From Petaurus breviceps papuanus (Eukaryota; Chordata; Mammalia; Diprotodontia; Petauridae), in NCBI GenBank assembly GCA_028583685.1, contig JAMXIF010001164.1, forward strand, positions 9,712,259 through 9,776,258: DNA of 64,000 bases, written 5' to 3'. The position numbers and the translations under genes were made by a program. The notes beneath the pieces are model-generated. The model made no database searches. It was not told the origin of the DNA and was given only the letters and a program-made list of their open reading frames with translations. Each line of letters starts with the position of its first letter. The stretch's first letter is position 1. Shown one piece after another: positions 33,061-44,480 of the stretch.

Positions 33061-33083
33061 ATTAAAGTAAGCTTGTTAACCCA
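33061..33083 (+). terminator. LTR polyadenylation signal and cleavage site
   Basis: ATTAAA at 33061-33066, poly(A) beginning about 17 bases later at 33083. The solo LTR continues into U5 at the same place (aaccca then ttttgag), which marks the R/U5 border. Confidence 0.8.
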
Positions 33084-33215
33084 ACAAAAAAAAAAATAAA
33101 ACAAGGATAATACTTCATACAGCTGTTGATAGGAAAGCATTTTGCAAAGTATAAAGTGCAATATCAGTATAAACCACTATTATTAATAATATTCTACTAA
33201 CTTGCTGATCACTAA

Positions 33216-34014
33216 TAGACATAAGGATGACAGTTAAATGTCATTAATTGAAGCCCTTTGAATCAGACAGAATCGTTACAAGGGATTAATGCAAGTTTTC
33301 CTTTGCTCTTTCCATGAATATTTTGTTTAGTAAATTAATAGAATTAACAAGATTCAATTCAGTTCACCTAGTAATTGTGAATTGCTTCCACTGTGATGGA
33401 CACTGAGAGCTCAATGACCAAAATAGTCCCTACCCTCAAGAAGCTTATATTTTACTGGGATTGCAATGGAAGAACCTGGAAAGAGAACAGACAACTTGGG
33501 AACCAGTTCTTTTCAAATATTTTAGAAGTACTTACTGGTATACAATGAAGAAATCAATTATATATGGGAAGACCAAAGAGAGATTGGGCTGCAGTTTGTT
33601 GCTGGGATGGGGTATAGGTCATTATCTTTCCCCACGTGCCTAGCCCCTGTGATTTGCATGGGAAAAGATTGAAATCAGTTCTGTTACCACAGTTTCGCTT
33701 TGCTCCTTTTCTGTTTAAATAGAACCCTGGGAATATTTACTTAAGCAAGGAAGGGGATACCGAGGGGAGAGGGCATCAATAGAACTAAGAACTAAAATGG
33801 GTTTCTGGCCATAGGTCAGATGAAACCTGAACTGAGAGAGTTTGAAAGGATGCTAGCAGAGAACCAAGATTCCAGAAGTAGACATGAACTTAGCATAGGC
33901 ATTTCCTATCTACTGTAAATGGTCTGGCTTGGGGAAATGGTTCATAGCTCTCAGTTAAAAGAGATGTGACTATCCTTTGCCTCTCTGCCATTTGCTTGTA
34001 TTTTTCCTAAGTCT
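33216..34014. other. Unassigned sequence
   Basis: A patch at about 33395-33460 (actgagagctcaatgaccaa, ctaccctcaagaagcttata) is an old dispersed repeat. No exon. Confidence 0.4.
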
Positions 34015-34520
34015 ATACTCTGAGACCAAGCAAAACAAATGTAATCCTTCTACATGACAGCCCTTCAAATACTTTAAAACAGCTATCATCCCCTCCTCAC
34101 TCCTGACAGTTATGGCACTGTCTCAAATCCCTTCTGGGCACATTGTAGCTTGTCAACATCCTTTCTAAACTGCGCACGGTATCTTATATGTGACTTGCCT
34201 AGGGAAGAGTACAGTAGGACCATGACCTTCCTTTTCCCAGACACAAGATTTCTGATGAATATTGCCTAAATCCAACTTAAATTTTTTTGGCTGCCATGTC
34301 ATCCTGTTGTTTCATACTGAGCTTGAAGTCTACTTCTAAACCTCCAGGTCTTTTTCGAATGGATGACATGTCGTCTAGCCTTGTTTCCTCAAACCTATAC
34401 TTCCAAAGTTGATTTTTAAAAACTGAATCGTAAGACTTTACATTTCCATTTCACTTAGGTGACATGAACCCCTTCTTCCCATACCTCGAGATTTTCAGGT
34501 TTCCCATTTACTACCCAGTT

Positions 34521-34712
34521 TGTTATTGGTGGTGGTAGTGTTCAGTTGTTTTCGGTCATGTCTAACCCCATTTGGGGTTTTCTAGGCAAAGATACTGGAG
34601 TGGTTTGCCATTACTTCTCTAGCTCATTTTACAGATGAGGAAACTGAGGCAAATAGGGTTAAGGGTCACACAACTAGTAAGTGACTGAGGACAGATTTGA
34701 ACTCGGGATGAT
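34521..34712 (-). repeat. CORE-SINE, MAR1-like
   Basis: ttcggtcatgtctaacccca, tttggggttttctaggcaaa, gatgaggaaactgaggcaaa and ggtcacacaactagtaag in antisense order. Confidence 0.82.
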
Positions 34713-35072
34713 GAGTGTTCCCAGTTGCTATTCCTGGTTTGGTGTCAGGAGGGTCACAATGGTAGCTTTACGAGAAGAGGCACAAAGAGATAGAGGAATA
34801 TCAAAGCCTGAGTAATATGTCTGGAGGTCTGACTTCCTGAGAACTCTTCTTTTCAGTTTATATGTTCACTGCAACTCATATCCTTGAGCAAAGAATACTG
34901 TGCCATGAACCAGAAATATTTGAGGACCATTGTTCTAGCTGATCAAAGTCTTATTTGATCCCAATCCAAACAAATCCATCAGCTACACCTTTAGCTTTAT
35001 GGAATCTGCATATTTAAGAAGCATGACTGATATACGCCTTCATCCAAGTGACTTATTTAAAATGATGAGGGG

Positions 35073-35248
35073 AGGCTAGGTGGCGCAGTGAATAGAGCCC
35101 CTGCCCTGGAATCAGGAGAACCTGAGTTCAAATCCAACCTCAGACACTTAACACTTACTAACCATGTGACCTTGGGCAAGTCACTTAACCCCAATTGCCC
35201 AGCCTTCCCCCTCCAAAAAGCAAAATAATAATAATAATAAAATAAAAT
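35073..35248 (+). repeat. tRNA-headed SINE (WSINE-like)
   Basis: ggctaggtggcgcagtgaat head, gagttcaaatccaacctcag, accatgtgaccttgggcaag, tail ccccctccaaaaagcaaaat. Confidence 0.95.
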
Positions 35249-35465
35249 GTTGAACAGGACAAAGTGACAAAGTTCTCTCTACTAGAGACTTTCATACAAT
35301 TGACATCCATTCTCCAATTCCCAGTTGGTTGTTTAACCAGCTCCAAATCCATCTCAACTGTCATCTAGCCCATATCTCTCCATCTTGCCCAGAATGATTT
35401 TATGAAAATTTTTGTCAAACATATTGTCTATATTATTTCTCTGGTTAATGTGGTTTCACAGTTGC

Positions 35466-36369
35466 ATAATTTCCATTCAGATAGGAAAAGCAGTAAGTGT
35501 ATTTAAAAGAAAAAAAAACTTCCAAGGATCATTATGACTTTGGTGAGTCAACAGATCCTGATAACAGACTGATACATTGAGTATGCTATATAGGGATGGC
35601 AAGATAATGAGGGGAAAGAGGGAAGGTGTGATTTCATCAGTTGTAGGAAATAACAGTGTGGAAACTCCCTCCACCAATACAAATCAGCCATTAACTCCAG
35701 CTCATATTTGACAAAGACAGAATTTGAACCCTGGTCTTCCTGGTTCCAAGGCGTGCCCTCAAACTACTACAACAGGTTGTTTCCCCCAAGGCATTACCCC
35801 AGTTATTTCACATTAGCCAAAACCACACTGAACAATACTTCCTCTACACCTTGTCCCCCCCCCCCAAAAAAGAAAAAAAACTAGTAGAAAATCGATTCAT
35901 TAGAAGGTGAGCAATGACAACATGTGCTTACTGCTGAAAGGGGAGGTGAAAAGACGATTATGGAAGAATTTTCCTCTTTCTATTCCAATCTCCAATAAGT
36001 ACTTCCCCAGATATTCATTAACTTTTGCGTGCCATCATTTGCAATATTTAAAAAAACCTAATATATAGTATTAGACAATAATAATGAAACAATGACTATA
36101 TCCAAGGGCCTGTAGGGCTATAACATGGCCATCAGCTGACCCTCCTCTCTACTAAACAAAGGGCAAGAAGAAACTGACTTGATTCTCAGTAGGAGTCACC
36201 TGTGCAAGAGAGAGGCAGAGATTGAGTAGCATCATAGGCCGGCAGATAATGGAAAATGACTAACAGAGAGATGTTGAGAGATGGGAGAGGGGAGAGAAAG
36301 AGAGACAAACACAGATAATAAAAATAAGGGAACAACTAGAGAAGGAGGAAAGGGCAGTTTGAGGGGCCC
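35466..36369. other. Unassigned sequence
   Basis: No exon and no confident repeat; MIR-like scrap near 35700-35760 (gaatttgaaccctggtcttc). Confidence 0.4.
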
Positions 36370-36605
36370 TGAGTAACTAAGCATAGAGGAGAAAAAAACT
36401 TAGGAAGACATGATGACAGTCTTCAAGTATTTGAAGGGATCAGACTTCTTCATTGTGGCTCCATGGGGGGAAACTAGGACCAAGAGATGGGAATTACTTT
36501 GGGGGTGGGGAGAGGGAAAGTGAGGGAAGTAAATTTCACCTCAATAAAAGGAAGACTTTCTTAATAGAATTTTCCAAAATGAAGTAGACCAATCCAGCTG
36601 AACTT
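36370..36605 (+). repeat. CR1/L3-type 3' fragment
   Basis: gacatgatgacagtcttcaa, gtatttgaagggatcagact and gaagactttcttaatagaat match the sense strand of the CR1/L3 3' region, also seen at 55680-56030. Confidence 0.7.
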
Positions 36606-37454
36606 AGACCAACCCTCCCTCAGTCTCCTAAACCTGTTCCTGTCCCTCATCCTTCATAAGAAAGCCCCATTTTTAGGGTGGAAGGCCACCCTTCATCCCT
36701 CTTGCTCGTGCCTATTTCCTCTTGTCCTGTCTTTATGGCTACAAAGATCCCAGGCCCAGAGGTCACCAAAATTTTCCTCAACATTAAAGACTATGCCCCT
36801 GTACCAGCTTTCTCTTCCCAGCTGGTCAGTCCCACTGAGATTTACCTTGGTTAGAAAGTGGTGGGGGAGGTGTCCTACTTAGAGGCAGAGGGCCCCAAGA
36901 GGCTCCAGGCCTGAGGCAGGAATTCTTCCTCCAAGAAGGCACCTAGAGATTTGAGCTGCCAGAGAACCTGGAGCCAAGAAAGTGAGAGGCTGGCCCCTGC
37001 TTCTCTGAAACAGGCCATTGTCAACTGCTGGCAAGGAAAAGACTGAATAACCACAGCCGGAGAAACCACACTAGGCTCAGTCTGTCCTCGGTCCCCTGTG
37101 AGGGAGCCCGGCCCCAGGCAGGAGGTGAGTTAAGCTTCTCTAAACCCACACAGCCTCCTCCTGTATGGAGAGTGGCAGTTGATGGGGACATATCCAAGCC
37201 TGGCTGCCTCAAAGATAGAAAACTCACCTTCTTAAAAATCAGGACTCAAATTCCCGGATGCCATATAAGCTGCATAGGATCTTTGTCTCTCTAACCAATA
37301 GAATTGGAGGCTGGTTGTTTTTTTAAATGAGTTGTTGGAATTACGTTAGCACCCCTTCATATGCAGAAGCCCCTAAAAGGACTGGGGACTCTTTCCTTTA
37401 CTGTGGCTTTTGGAAGTCTTCCTGTTGGCTATCATCCCTTCCCCTCCACCCCAG
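36606..37454. other. Unassigned, relatively GC-rich sequence
   Basis: Searched as a candidate first exon/promoter of GRAMD2A. Donor-like sites exist on both strands (plus caggag/gtgagt at about 37123; minus aagaag/gtgagt at about 37229), with an inverted CCAAT and a TATA-like motif near 37265-37300, but no reading frame matches the expected N-terminus. Confidence 0.3.
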
Positions 37455-38260
37455 GAATAAATCATAGTGCTGAAAGAGACCTTAGCAAACATCTAGTCCA
37501 ATACTCACTCTCACGAAGGCATGAATCTCCACCACAATAGACCCAACAAATGATCATACAGGTCTGTCTGAACACTGCCAGTAATGAGGAGCTCATCTTC
37601 TCACAAAGTGAGCCACCTTACTGGGTTACAAAATTTAAAGAAATCAAAACAAGACAACACCCTAGTGTTTACTAAGTTAAAATCCCCCTCCTGTGAATTC
37701 CAGTTATTGGCCCTAGTTTTCACCCTGTAGAGCCATACTAAGTCTGATTCCCTATGACTATACTTCAAAACTCTGAAGGCAGTTAACATGTCCCCCTAAG
37801 TCTTTTCTTCTCTATGCTAAGAGCATCTTTAATTCCTTCAGCTAATTCTCAAAGGTCATGGTTTCACTCTGTTCTGAATTCATTCTAGATCAGAGGTCAG
37901 CCTTTTGTATGTCATGGACCCCTTTGGCAGTCTGGTGAAGCCTATGAAGCTTTTCTCAGATTAAGGTTTCTAAGTAATTGAAAGAAAAAACTAGATTTCA
38001 GGTAGAGATTAATGAAAATTAAGATGGATTTTTTTCCTATTTAAGTTTATAGATCCACTGAATTCTACTCACTGACCTCAGATTCTAGATGATCAATTTC
38101 TTCTAATAGGTGACCCCAGAACCAGACACTGTGAGATCATTTTACAGCCCCTCTAACGGCGGGCATCTTGAGGCAACGAGTCTCTTCTCTCAGTGTGAAG
38201 TCCAGGTATTTTATGGCATTGTGAGGCAGACCTTGAACTTGACTGCCTCTGTCTTGCCAC
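37455..38260 (-). repeat. CR1/L3-type relic split by a hAT element
   Basis: gctgaaagagaccttagcaa, catctagtccaatactcact and tgaacactgccagtaatgag (L3 3' unit, antisense), then cagttattggccctagtttt and tcttctctatgctaagagca. A hAT relic lies at about 37889-38085. Confidence 0.65.
37889..38085. mobile_element. hAT-type non-autonomous element relic
   Basis: tatgtcatggacccctttgg, cagtctggtgaagcctatga and tagatccactgaattctact: same old family as 4146-4310. Confidence 0.55.
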
Positions 38261-38411
38261 CTGGGTTCAGTCAATGTTTACCCCAAGCTCAGTTTTCTTC
38301 AACTAAATAATAAATTCCATAAGGACAAGACCATGTCTCCTCCTCCTACCACCCAGATGTAGGCAAGTCCCAACTAGGCACTCCAGTAGATTTAAAATAC
38401 CAAAGGAATGT

Positions 38412-38638
38412 TGGGACAGCTAGGTGGCACCATTGCGCATGGAACACTTAGTTCAAATCTGGCCTCTGATACTTCCAAGCTGTGTGACCCTGGGCAAGTC
38501 ACGTAACCTTTTTGCCTCAGTTTCCTCATCTGTAAAGTGAGTTCGAGAAGGAAATGACAAGTCACTTCAGCATATTTGCCAAGAAAACCCTAAATGGGGT
38601 CACCAAGAGTCAGACACAACTGAAATGAATGAAAAGAA
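38412..38638 (+). repeat. CORE-SINE, MAR1-like
   Basis: gggacagctaggtggcacca head, gtgaccctgggcaagtcacg core, tatttgccaagaaaacccta and agagtcagacacaactgaaa 3' unit. Confidence 0.9.
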
Positions 38639-38884
38639 AGGAAAGTTGCTGGGGGTGGAAGTGAGATAAGGGTAGTATTAAAAGGAAGAATTTCAGGTTT
38701 ATGGTCACCAGCGGTCTTTTTCTTGAATGTGAACCCACACAGGTTTTAATCTAAATTCAGGGTGGAAGAGAAAGGGAAAAAACCCTTGCCAGGTCAATTC
38801 ATCCCATCACCTCCCCTTTCCCATCCAGCCTGTTTCCATTTTCCATTCATTGGCCTGTAGCAACATTTGTTTATTTAATAAATA

Positions 38885-39108
38885 TGAGAAAGAACACTTG
38901 ACTAGGCATCAGGAGACTTGACTAGATTAGATTAGATTTGTCTCTGCCTTTACCAAAGTATGTGACCTTGGGCAAGCCACTTCTCTCCCCTCTGAGCTTC
39001 AGTTTCCTCATCTGCAAAATGGGGATAACCCAATACTATTTATCTCACATTATTGTAAGTATTAAAATGAGAGTGTAAAGTATTTCATTAATCATAAAGC
39101 ACCATATG
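38885..39108 (+). repeat. MIR-type SINE
   Basis: atgtgaccttgggcaagcca, cagtttcctcatctgcaaaa, tggggataacccaatac and attattgtaagtattaaaat. Confidence 0.8.
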
Positions 39109-40020
39109 AATGCCAGGTCATAGTGGTAGTAGAAGTAGTACCACTGGTAGTAAAAGGCAGTTAAATGAAATGATCCCTAGAGTACCTTCCCATGCTGTAA
39201 TTCTAGGAGAAGACTTTGCTGAACTCAACAAGGGACCAATCAGTCAACACAAGTGGTTATGCTATTTGCTCTGGGTAACCAGGAAAGAAATGTGATTGGG
39301 GTTAACCCACCCCTTTTTACCTTCTGTCCTTCCCCCACCCTTCACTACATCAGCTTGCCCTTTTCTGGTTTATATGCTCTTTCGAGATTTCCCTGGACTC
39401 TCATAACTTGATGTCACCTGGCTGGGGGTAGGGTAGGTTGAGGAAGTCTTTTCCCTTTCCCCCCCACTGTGGTATTCTCCTGGGACTGTTTCCCCCAAGG
39501 AGGGCCTAAGTGACTCTCTACAGATCTTGAGACATCTCTCTGATTGCTCTGCCCCACTGGCACAGCAGCATTCCCTCCAACTCCTCTCTCTGGCCCTACA
39601 TGCTAACTGCTCAAGAAGGCAAAAGACTGAATTTCAGGAAGTGATCTCAAAATAAAACAAGACAAAAACACAGTACATCTTATCTGAAACAGAATACCCA
39701 TTTAATTAAGGGGAGACTGGACACTGAATTCCCTGTGAGTCGTAATGCAAGTGTGAATAGGAAATTGTCTCAAACTCAGGCAGTCCTGGGAGTGAGGACC
39801 ACTGCAATGATGGTAAAAATGGCAATTAATCATTGACCCAGAAGGGTCACAGAATCTTAGATTGAGACTAGGGTTTGGATTCTTGTGGCAATGGCTGGTG
39901 AAGCCAGTCAACCTCTTCTCAGAATTGTGTTTTTAAATGCATAAAATATAAAATATATAGGATTACAAAAGAAACCAATGATAACAGTGAATAATTTTTT
40001 TAAAAAGCTCATAGAACCCA
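39109..40020. other. Unassigned sequence
   Basis: A (GTA)-like patch at 39118-39155. No exon or confident repeat seen. Confidence 0.4.
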
Positions 40021-40024
40021 AGTT

Positions 40025-40295
40025 TAAAACCCTGATAATAATAGCTAACCTCTATCTAGCATTTACCATATGTCTGTGCTTTTACAATTATTATCCCATT
40101 TGACCTTCAGAACAGCTCTTTGAGGTAGGTACTACTAATTATCCCCATTTTACAGCTAAGCAAGCAGAGATTAAGTGGTCACACTGTGCCTAGGGTCACA
40201 CAGTTAGTAAACATCTGAGGCTGATTTGAACATAGGTCTTCCTGACTCCAGACTCAATGCTCCTTCTGCTCTACCACCCAACTACCTGATCTAAA
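40025..40295 (-). repeat. MIR-type SINE
   Basis: Antisense MIR: taataatagctaacctctat, ctttgaggtaggtactacta, ccccattttacagctaag, ggtcacacagttagtaaa and tcttcctgactccagac. Confidence 0.85.
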
Positions 40296-41257
40296 GCTGA
40301 AAGAGAGCCTGGCAGGTGGCCGTGGCTCTGTTGGTATCTGGGGGTGGGGGGAAGTCAAGGATTGAGGCAGGGCAGGAGGCATTAATGCCATGATGACTTA
40401 GGCTCATTAAACTTTGGGGTTGGAATCAATTCACTTAGACCTATAAAGCAATTTAACACTCCCTATCAAATTTGTCCTTTCTCAGAGATGGGAATAGATG
40501 AGATGGGGTGGGGTGGATTTTAATTATTCCTAGGGCAGGGGCTGAGATTGCTTCATATGGATCATAAGTTACATTGCCATGCCTGGATAGGTCTCCTTCC
40601 CTAGAGTTAGAGCAGCCCACGGATGCCCACCCCCCCTTTCTCTCCCTCTCTCTCTCCCACTTGCTACTGTGAGGCTTGTATCTAGGAACCTCCCTATCAG
40701 AGAAGAAAAGAAAACCATGGGGGATGTCAGTCCTGTTTCTAAATTTAGCTACAGATTAGAGGCAGTTTAGGCCACAAATCCTCCACCTAATCCTGCTTGC
40801 TCCAGAGCAGGGGACAGAGGAGAAAAGCTATTCTCTATATCACCAGTACATTAGATAAAAACTTACCTCCAAATCCTAGGTCCCTAACACAGTAGTCTTT
40901 GGAATGGGGAAAAAGGGGGAGCCCTCATTTAATGGGAAACCACAGAAAGGCTCCCATTTTTCTCTGGTTTCTAGGAAAGTTTATGTAGGAGACAGAACTA
41001 GAGAGAGAGAGAGAGAGAGACATACAGACAGACATGTCTGGTGACATCTTTGAATTGAAGAGAAACTCACATAGAGGATAAGGATACTGATTTTTAGTTT
41101 TTAAAGAATGAGTACACTCTAGGGATTTCCATTCTTCTGATATCTCTTCCCCTCCCCTTTCCCCATTCCTAACAGTCCTATGACCATCCCAGAAAAGTCA
41201 TGCTTTAACTATTGGAAAAGCTGATCATTTAAGGTGTTCCTTTCTTTTAAAGTTTTA
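40296..41257. other. Unassigned sequence
   Basis: Short (TC)n near 40640-40655 and (GA)n near 41000-41018. No exon seen. Confidence 0.4.
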
Positions 41258-41292
41258 GGGGGGCAGAGCCAAGATGGCAGAGTAAAGTTGTA
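41258..41292 (+). repeat. Orphan L1 5' terminus
   Basis: gggggcagagccaagatggc followed by agagtaaag is the usual start of mammalian and marsupial L1 RNA, yet the next bases pass into a MIR-type SINE. Confidence 0.5.
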
Positions 41293-41309
41293 ATTGACAT
41301 CTTCTGTTT

Positions 41310-41577
41310 CTTACAGAATAATAATAATAACAGCTAATGTTTAAATAGTGCTTGCTATGTGCCAGGCACTAAGCACTTTACAACTATCTCATTTGATTCT
41401 CACAATAACCTTGGGAGGCCGGTGCTATTATCCCCATTTGTCAGATGACAAAAGTGAGGTAAGCAGAGGTTAAATAACTTACCCAGGGTCACACATCTGG
41501 TAAGTATCTGAGGTCACATTTGAACTCACATCTTCCTGACTCCAGGCCTGGTACTCTATCAACTGTGCCACCTAACA
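41310..41577 (-). repeat. MIR/CORE-SINE
   Basis: Antisense: gtgcttgctatgtgccaggc, attatccccatttgtcagat, acttacccagggtcacacat, tcttcctgactccaggcctg and tatcaactgtgccacctaac. Confidence 0.88.
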
Positions 41578-42335
41578 TTATCGTAGCTAATCACATATAT
41601 AATAGCACAGTAATATTCCATCCCATTCACGTACCACAATTTGTTTAGCCATTCCCCAGTCGATGGACATTTATTCTGTTTCCAGTTCTTTTCTTTAACA
41701 AAAAGTGCTGCTATAAATATTTTGAGATAGATGGAGACTTTCTTCTTTTCAGTAGCTTCCTTGGGAGTATAAAAGCCCAGTAATAGATCCTCTAGTTCAG
41801 AGAGTATGGACATCTTGGTTACTTTATTTGCATAATTCCAAACTGCTTTCAAAATTGGTTGTACTATTTCACAGCTCCACCAACAATGTATTAGTATGCT
41901 TATCATCCCACAATCTTTCCAATATTAAATATTGCCATTTTTTTGTCATCTTTGCCAATTTTCAGGGTAGAAGGTAAAACCTAGGAGTTTTTATGTGTAT
42001 TTCTCTTATTATTAGTGATTATAAGCATTCTTTCAAGTGGTTTGCAATTCTTCTTTTGATAACTGTTTGTTCATATCCTTTGACCACGTCTTTATTGTGG
42101 AATGCCTATTAGTTTTATATTAATTCTTTATATACCTTGGATACCAAACTTTTATCATAGAAATTTAATACAAAATTTTTTAAACAAAATACAAATTTTC
42201 CCATTTTAACACTTCCCTTCTTTATCCTAAGTGTATTAATTTTTTTCTGTTTGTTTTTCCATATCATATAATCAAAGTTATCTATTTTATCTTTTGTAAT
42301 TAACTCTATCTCCCTGAGGAGCATTTTCATGATCA
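41578..42335 (-). repeat. L1 ORF2 3' fragment
   Basis: Antisense ORF2 C-terminus. The minus frame at 41906-41559 reads FIAALFVKEKNWKQNKCPST then GEWLNKLWYVNGMEYYCAI, the conserved end of L1 ORF2p. The ORF2 part runs on to about 42335. No 3' UTR on the left. Confidence 0.88.
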
Positions 42336-42373
42336 CAAGGGACTCCTGGAGAGAGAAAAAGCTTTACCAGGGG

Positions 42374-42430
42374 TGGAGAGCCTGTGACCTTAAGGCCCAA
42401 ATGAATGAAGTTCTAATGGGGAATTCAGGA
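42374..42430. mobile_element. hAT-type MITE end fragment
   Basis: caggggtggagagcctgtga then ccttaaggcc resembles one end of the MITE at 3217-3409; the rest is missing. Confidence 0.45.
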
Positions 42431-44125
42431 ACTATATAAAGTCAGTGGACATAGCATTACTTACTTTAGGTGCCGGTCAAATAACATCACATTGGTGCTC
42501 ACTTATTGAAGTAAACCCTGAGAATATCATTAAGCCAATTTTTCAGACTCAAGATGTCACCCTAAAATCCCCAAAAAGGTTTCTATGTCTTCAGTCCTAT
42601 ACATTATCCAAGTTCCCATCCTTACACATGTGCATACTGCTTCCTGATTACATTCCCATTCCAAGAGAGCTATTCACCAACATTTAAGAGCTATTAATAG
42701 ATTATTATTGGTATCTATTATTAGAAGAGGGAAAATTTAACTCCATTGGATTGGAGAAAAGCCCAGTCAGGATTTATGTCCCACACCTACTTCTCCCTCC
42801 ACAGTGCTGTGCCTCTCCAAGGACTCAGTATTCTTCTCCCTTTCCTCTTCCTGATTGTATCATCTTTGCCAACTCATTGAAAGCCTTCTTCCCCTAGCTT
42901 AGACTCAGATCAAACAGCTGCAACAAAGACATTTCAATATGTAAAATGATCAGTTTCCATAGGAACTGAGCAATCAGTGCAGCCCAGCTCACAGACCAGT
43001 TGGGAGTGCCCACTGTCACAAACACACCTGAGATTGTACAGGCCGCAGGAAACCTCCAGATTCTTTTGAGTTCCTGGTTCAAACCAGTCCCCTAATAATT
43101 AACGTGTGCTCTGATCTATCCCCCGATTCTGGAAAGCAGAAGACATACCTTCTGCTAAATAAAGATAACTCTCCCACTACTTCATAGATGTCCTGAAGCA
43201 TCTAGGTTGTGTCCTGTAACAAGATGTGCTGATGCTATAATTTATGATTTAGTACCTGGGACTAGATCTCTGGGCACAGGTACTTTGTAAAAAAAAAAAA
43301 TTTAAGAGACAAATGCTGTTGTGCACAGCAGAAAACAAAAGAAAACTTATAAGGAAGCAAAGAAAAGATGGACAGCTCTCAACACAACTCATATTATTTA
43401 TTATATAGGCTTTCTTGAAATGAAATTTATGGTTGTATAATTTGAATCCTTTCTTATGGTCTGCTCTGCATATGATAATGCTTTTTTTCTTTTCTTATTT
43501 TGTATTTAAGTTTCAATATTTAAGTTTATAATATGTTTCTTCTTGTGTATTTAAGTTTTAGTTTAAAAATTTTTTAAAAGAGAAAAATGCTGCATCTGTC
43601 CTGGCCTTCTCATTGTCCTGGTTACCCTCTTACAGATGTCAATTTCCTTTTAAAAATATGGCTGTGAGCACAAGTACTCCAGATGTTGTCTAACCAGGGT
43701 AGAATATAGCAAGATTATCACCAAACACCCCAGTAAGTTTGGTATGAACTAAACCTGGTGTGAACCCTGTCATATGGTATATTTCTCTTTCATAGTTGAG
43801 GCCAACTGCCCACTAAGACACACAAAGGAACTAATGTTGCCAAATGTTCTCATTTCCCAACACGTTCTCCGAAAACATAGCTTTTTTCCTCCCTCCCCAA
43901 GAAACAGGAGGGGGTGCAGAGGAAGGTCCCCATGTGTCTGTATCTACATGTCCCTCAGAGGAGAAAGTATCTATGAAGGTTTGGGGATTGGGGTACCATC
44001 AGCAGTGAGGTCTGTAGCCATATGTATTGATAACCCCTCTTAGTCAGTGGTCAGGTCTGTTCATTCCAAAGGGAAGGATGGGCAAACATGATGACTATGG
44101 AATTAAAATCAAAGCTACTTCTAAT
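42431..44125. other. Unassigned sequence
   Basis: A/T-rich around 43380-43580. No exon or confident repeat; the 62-codon minus frame at 43082-42894 has no recognised features. Confidence 0.4.
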
Positions 44126-44129
44126 ATTT

Positions 44130-44480
44130 CCAGAGCTCAGGACTAGTGGTCAAAATGACACAGGTTCTATTTCTGATTGCACCATTGGCTTGCTGTGTGA
44201 CCTCAACCAAGTAATTTTATTCCTTTGAACCTCTATTTCCTAATCTGTCCAAAAAATGAGGGAGGAATAGGCCTAGATTATTTCTTTATTTTTATCTTTT
44301 CAGAGGGGAGAGGGCAGGGCAATTGGGGTTAAGTGACTTGCCTAAGGTCACACAGTTAAGTATCTGAGACTGGATTTGAACTCAGGTCTTCCTGATTCCA
44401 GGGCCAGTGCTCTATTCACTGTGCCACCTAGCCACCCCAGCCTAGATGATTTCTAAGGTCCATTTCAGCTTTCTAAGCAG
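44130..44480 (+). repeat. MIR-type SINE split by a younger SINE
   Basis: tgacacaggttctatttctg, gctgtgtgacctcaaccaag and tttcctaatctgtccaaaaa, then resumes after the insertion with tttctaaggtccatttcagc. Confidence 0.65.
44286..44439 (-). repeat. tRNA-headed SINE
   Basis: cagggcaattggggttaagt, aaggtcacacagttaagtat, gaactcaggtcttcctgatt and head cactgtgccacctagccacc. TSD gcctagat-atttct type, 44271-44285 and 44440-44454, one mismatch. Confidence 0.93.

Larger units (their letters stand above)
31841..33095 (+). mobile_element. Retrocopy of a spliced endogenous-retrovirus transcript
   Basis: 1255 bp bounded by an 18-bp TSD, ATAAAACAAGGATAATAC (31823-31840, 33096-33113). It begins at the LTR cap site (31841), runs through R to a splice donor (ctgaacaag, 32059), and then jumps to internal sequence (32060-32645). 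It continues into a complete U3 (from TGTAATGG, 32646) and R (from about 32826), and stops after ATTAAA (33061-33066) in a poly(A) run (33083-33095). A normal provirus would show U3 first, U5 last and a 4-6-bp TSD. This layout is that of an mRNA copied by LINE machinery, as known for HERV-W processed copies. A fossil with no evidence of function. Confidence 0.88.
31545..33215 (+). repeat. MIR-type SINE with two insertions
   Basis: MIR head (ggagtcagaagaattgggtt, 31571-31605), then a THER-like unit (about 31606-31775), then core/tail (taagtcacttaacctt, ttcttcatctgtataaaaca) cut by the retroviral retrocopy at 31841-33095, and resuming after it (ttgcaaagtataaagtgcaa). Confidence 0.7.
34015..35465 (-). 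repeat. CR1/L3-type LINE relic with two SINE insertions
   Basis: Antisense phrases parallel to 21030-22725: cttcaaatactttaaaacag, ggcacattgtagcttgtcaa, gggaagagtacagtaggacc, tgacatccattctccaattc and ttgtttaaccagctccaaat. SINEs at 34521-34712 and 35073-35248 interrupt it. Confidence 0.7.

Noticed and set aside
36875-37300. Possible GRAMD2A first exon and promoter
   Set aside because: Donor-like, CCAAT-like and TATA-like motifs are present, but no frame gives the expected N-terminus or the required phase-2 exit.
42894-43082. 62-codon minus-strand frame with hydrophobic stretches
   Set aside because: No neighbouring exon, no family match, length expected by chance.
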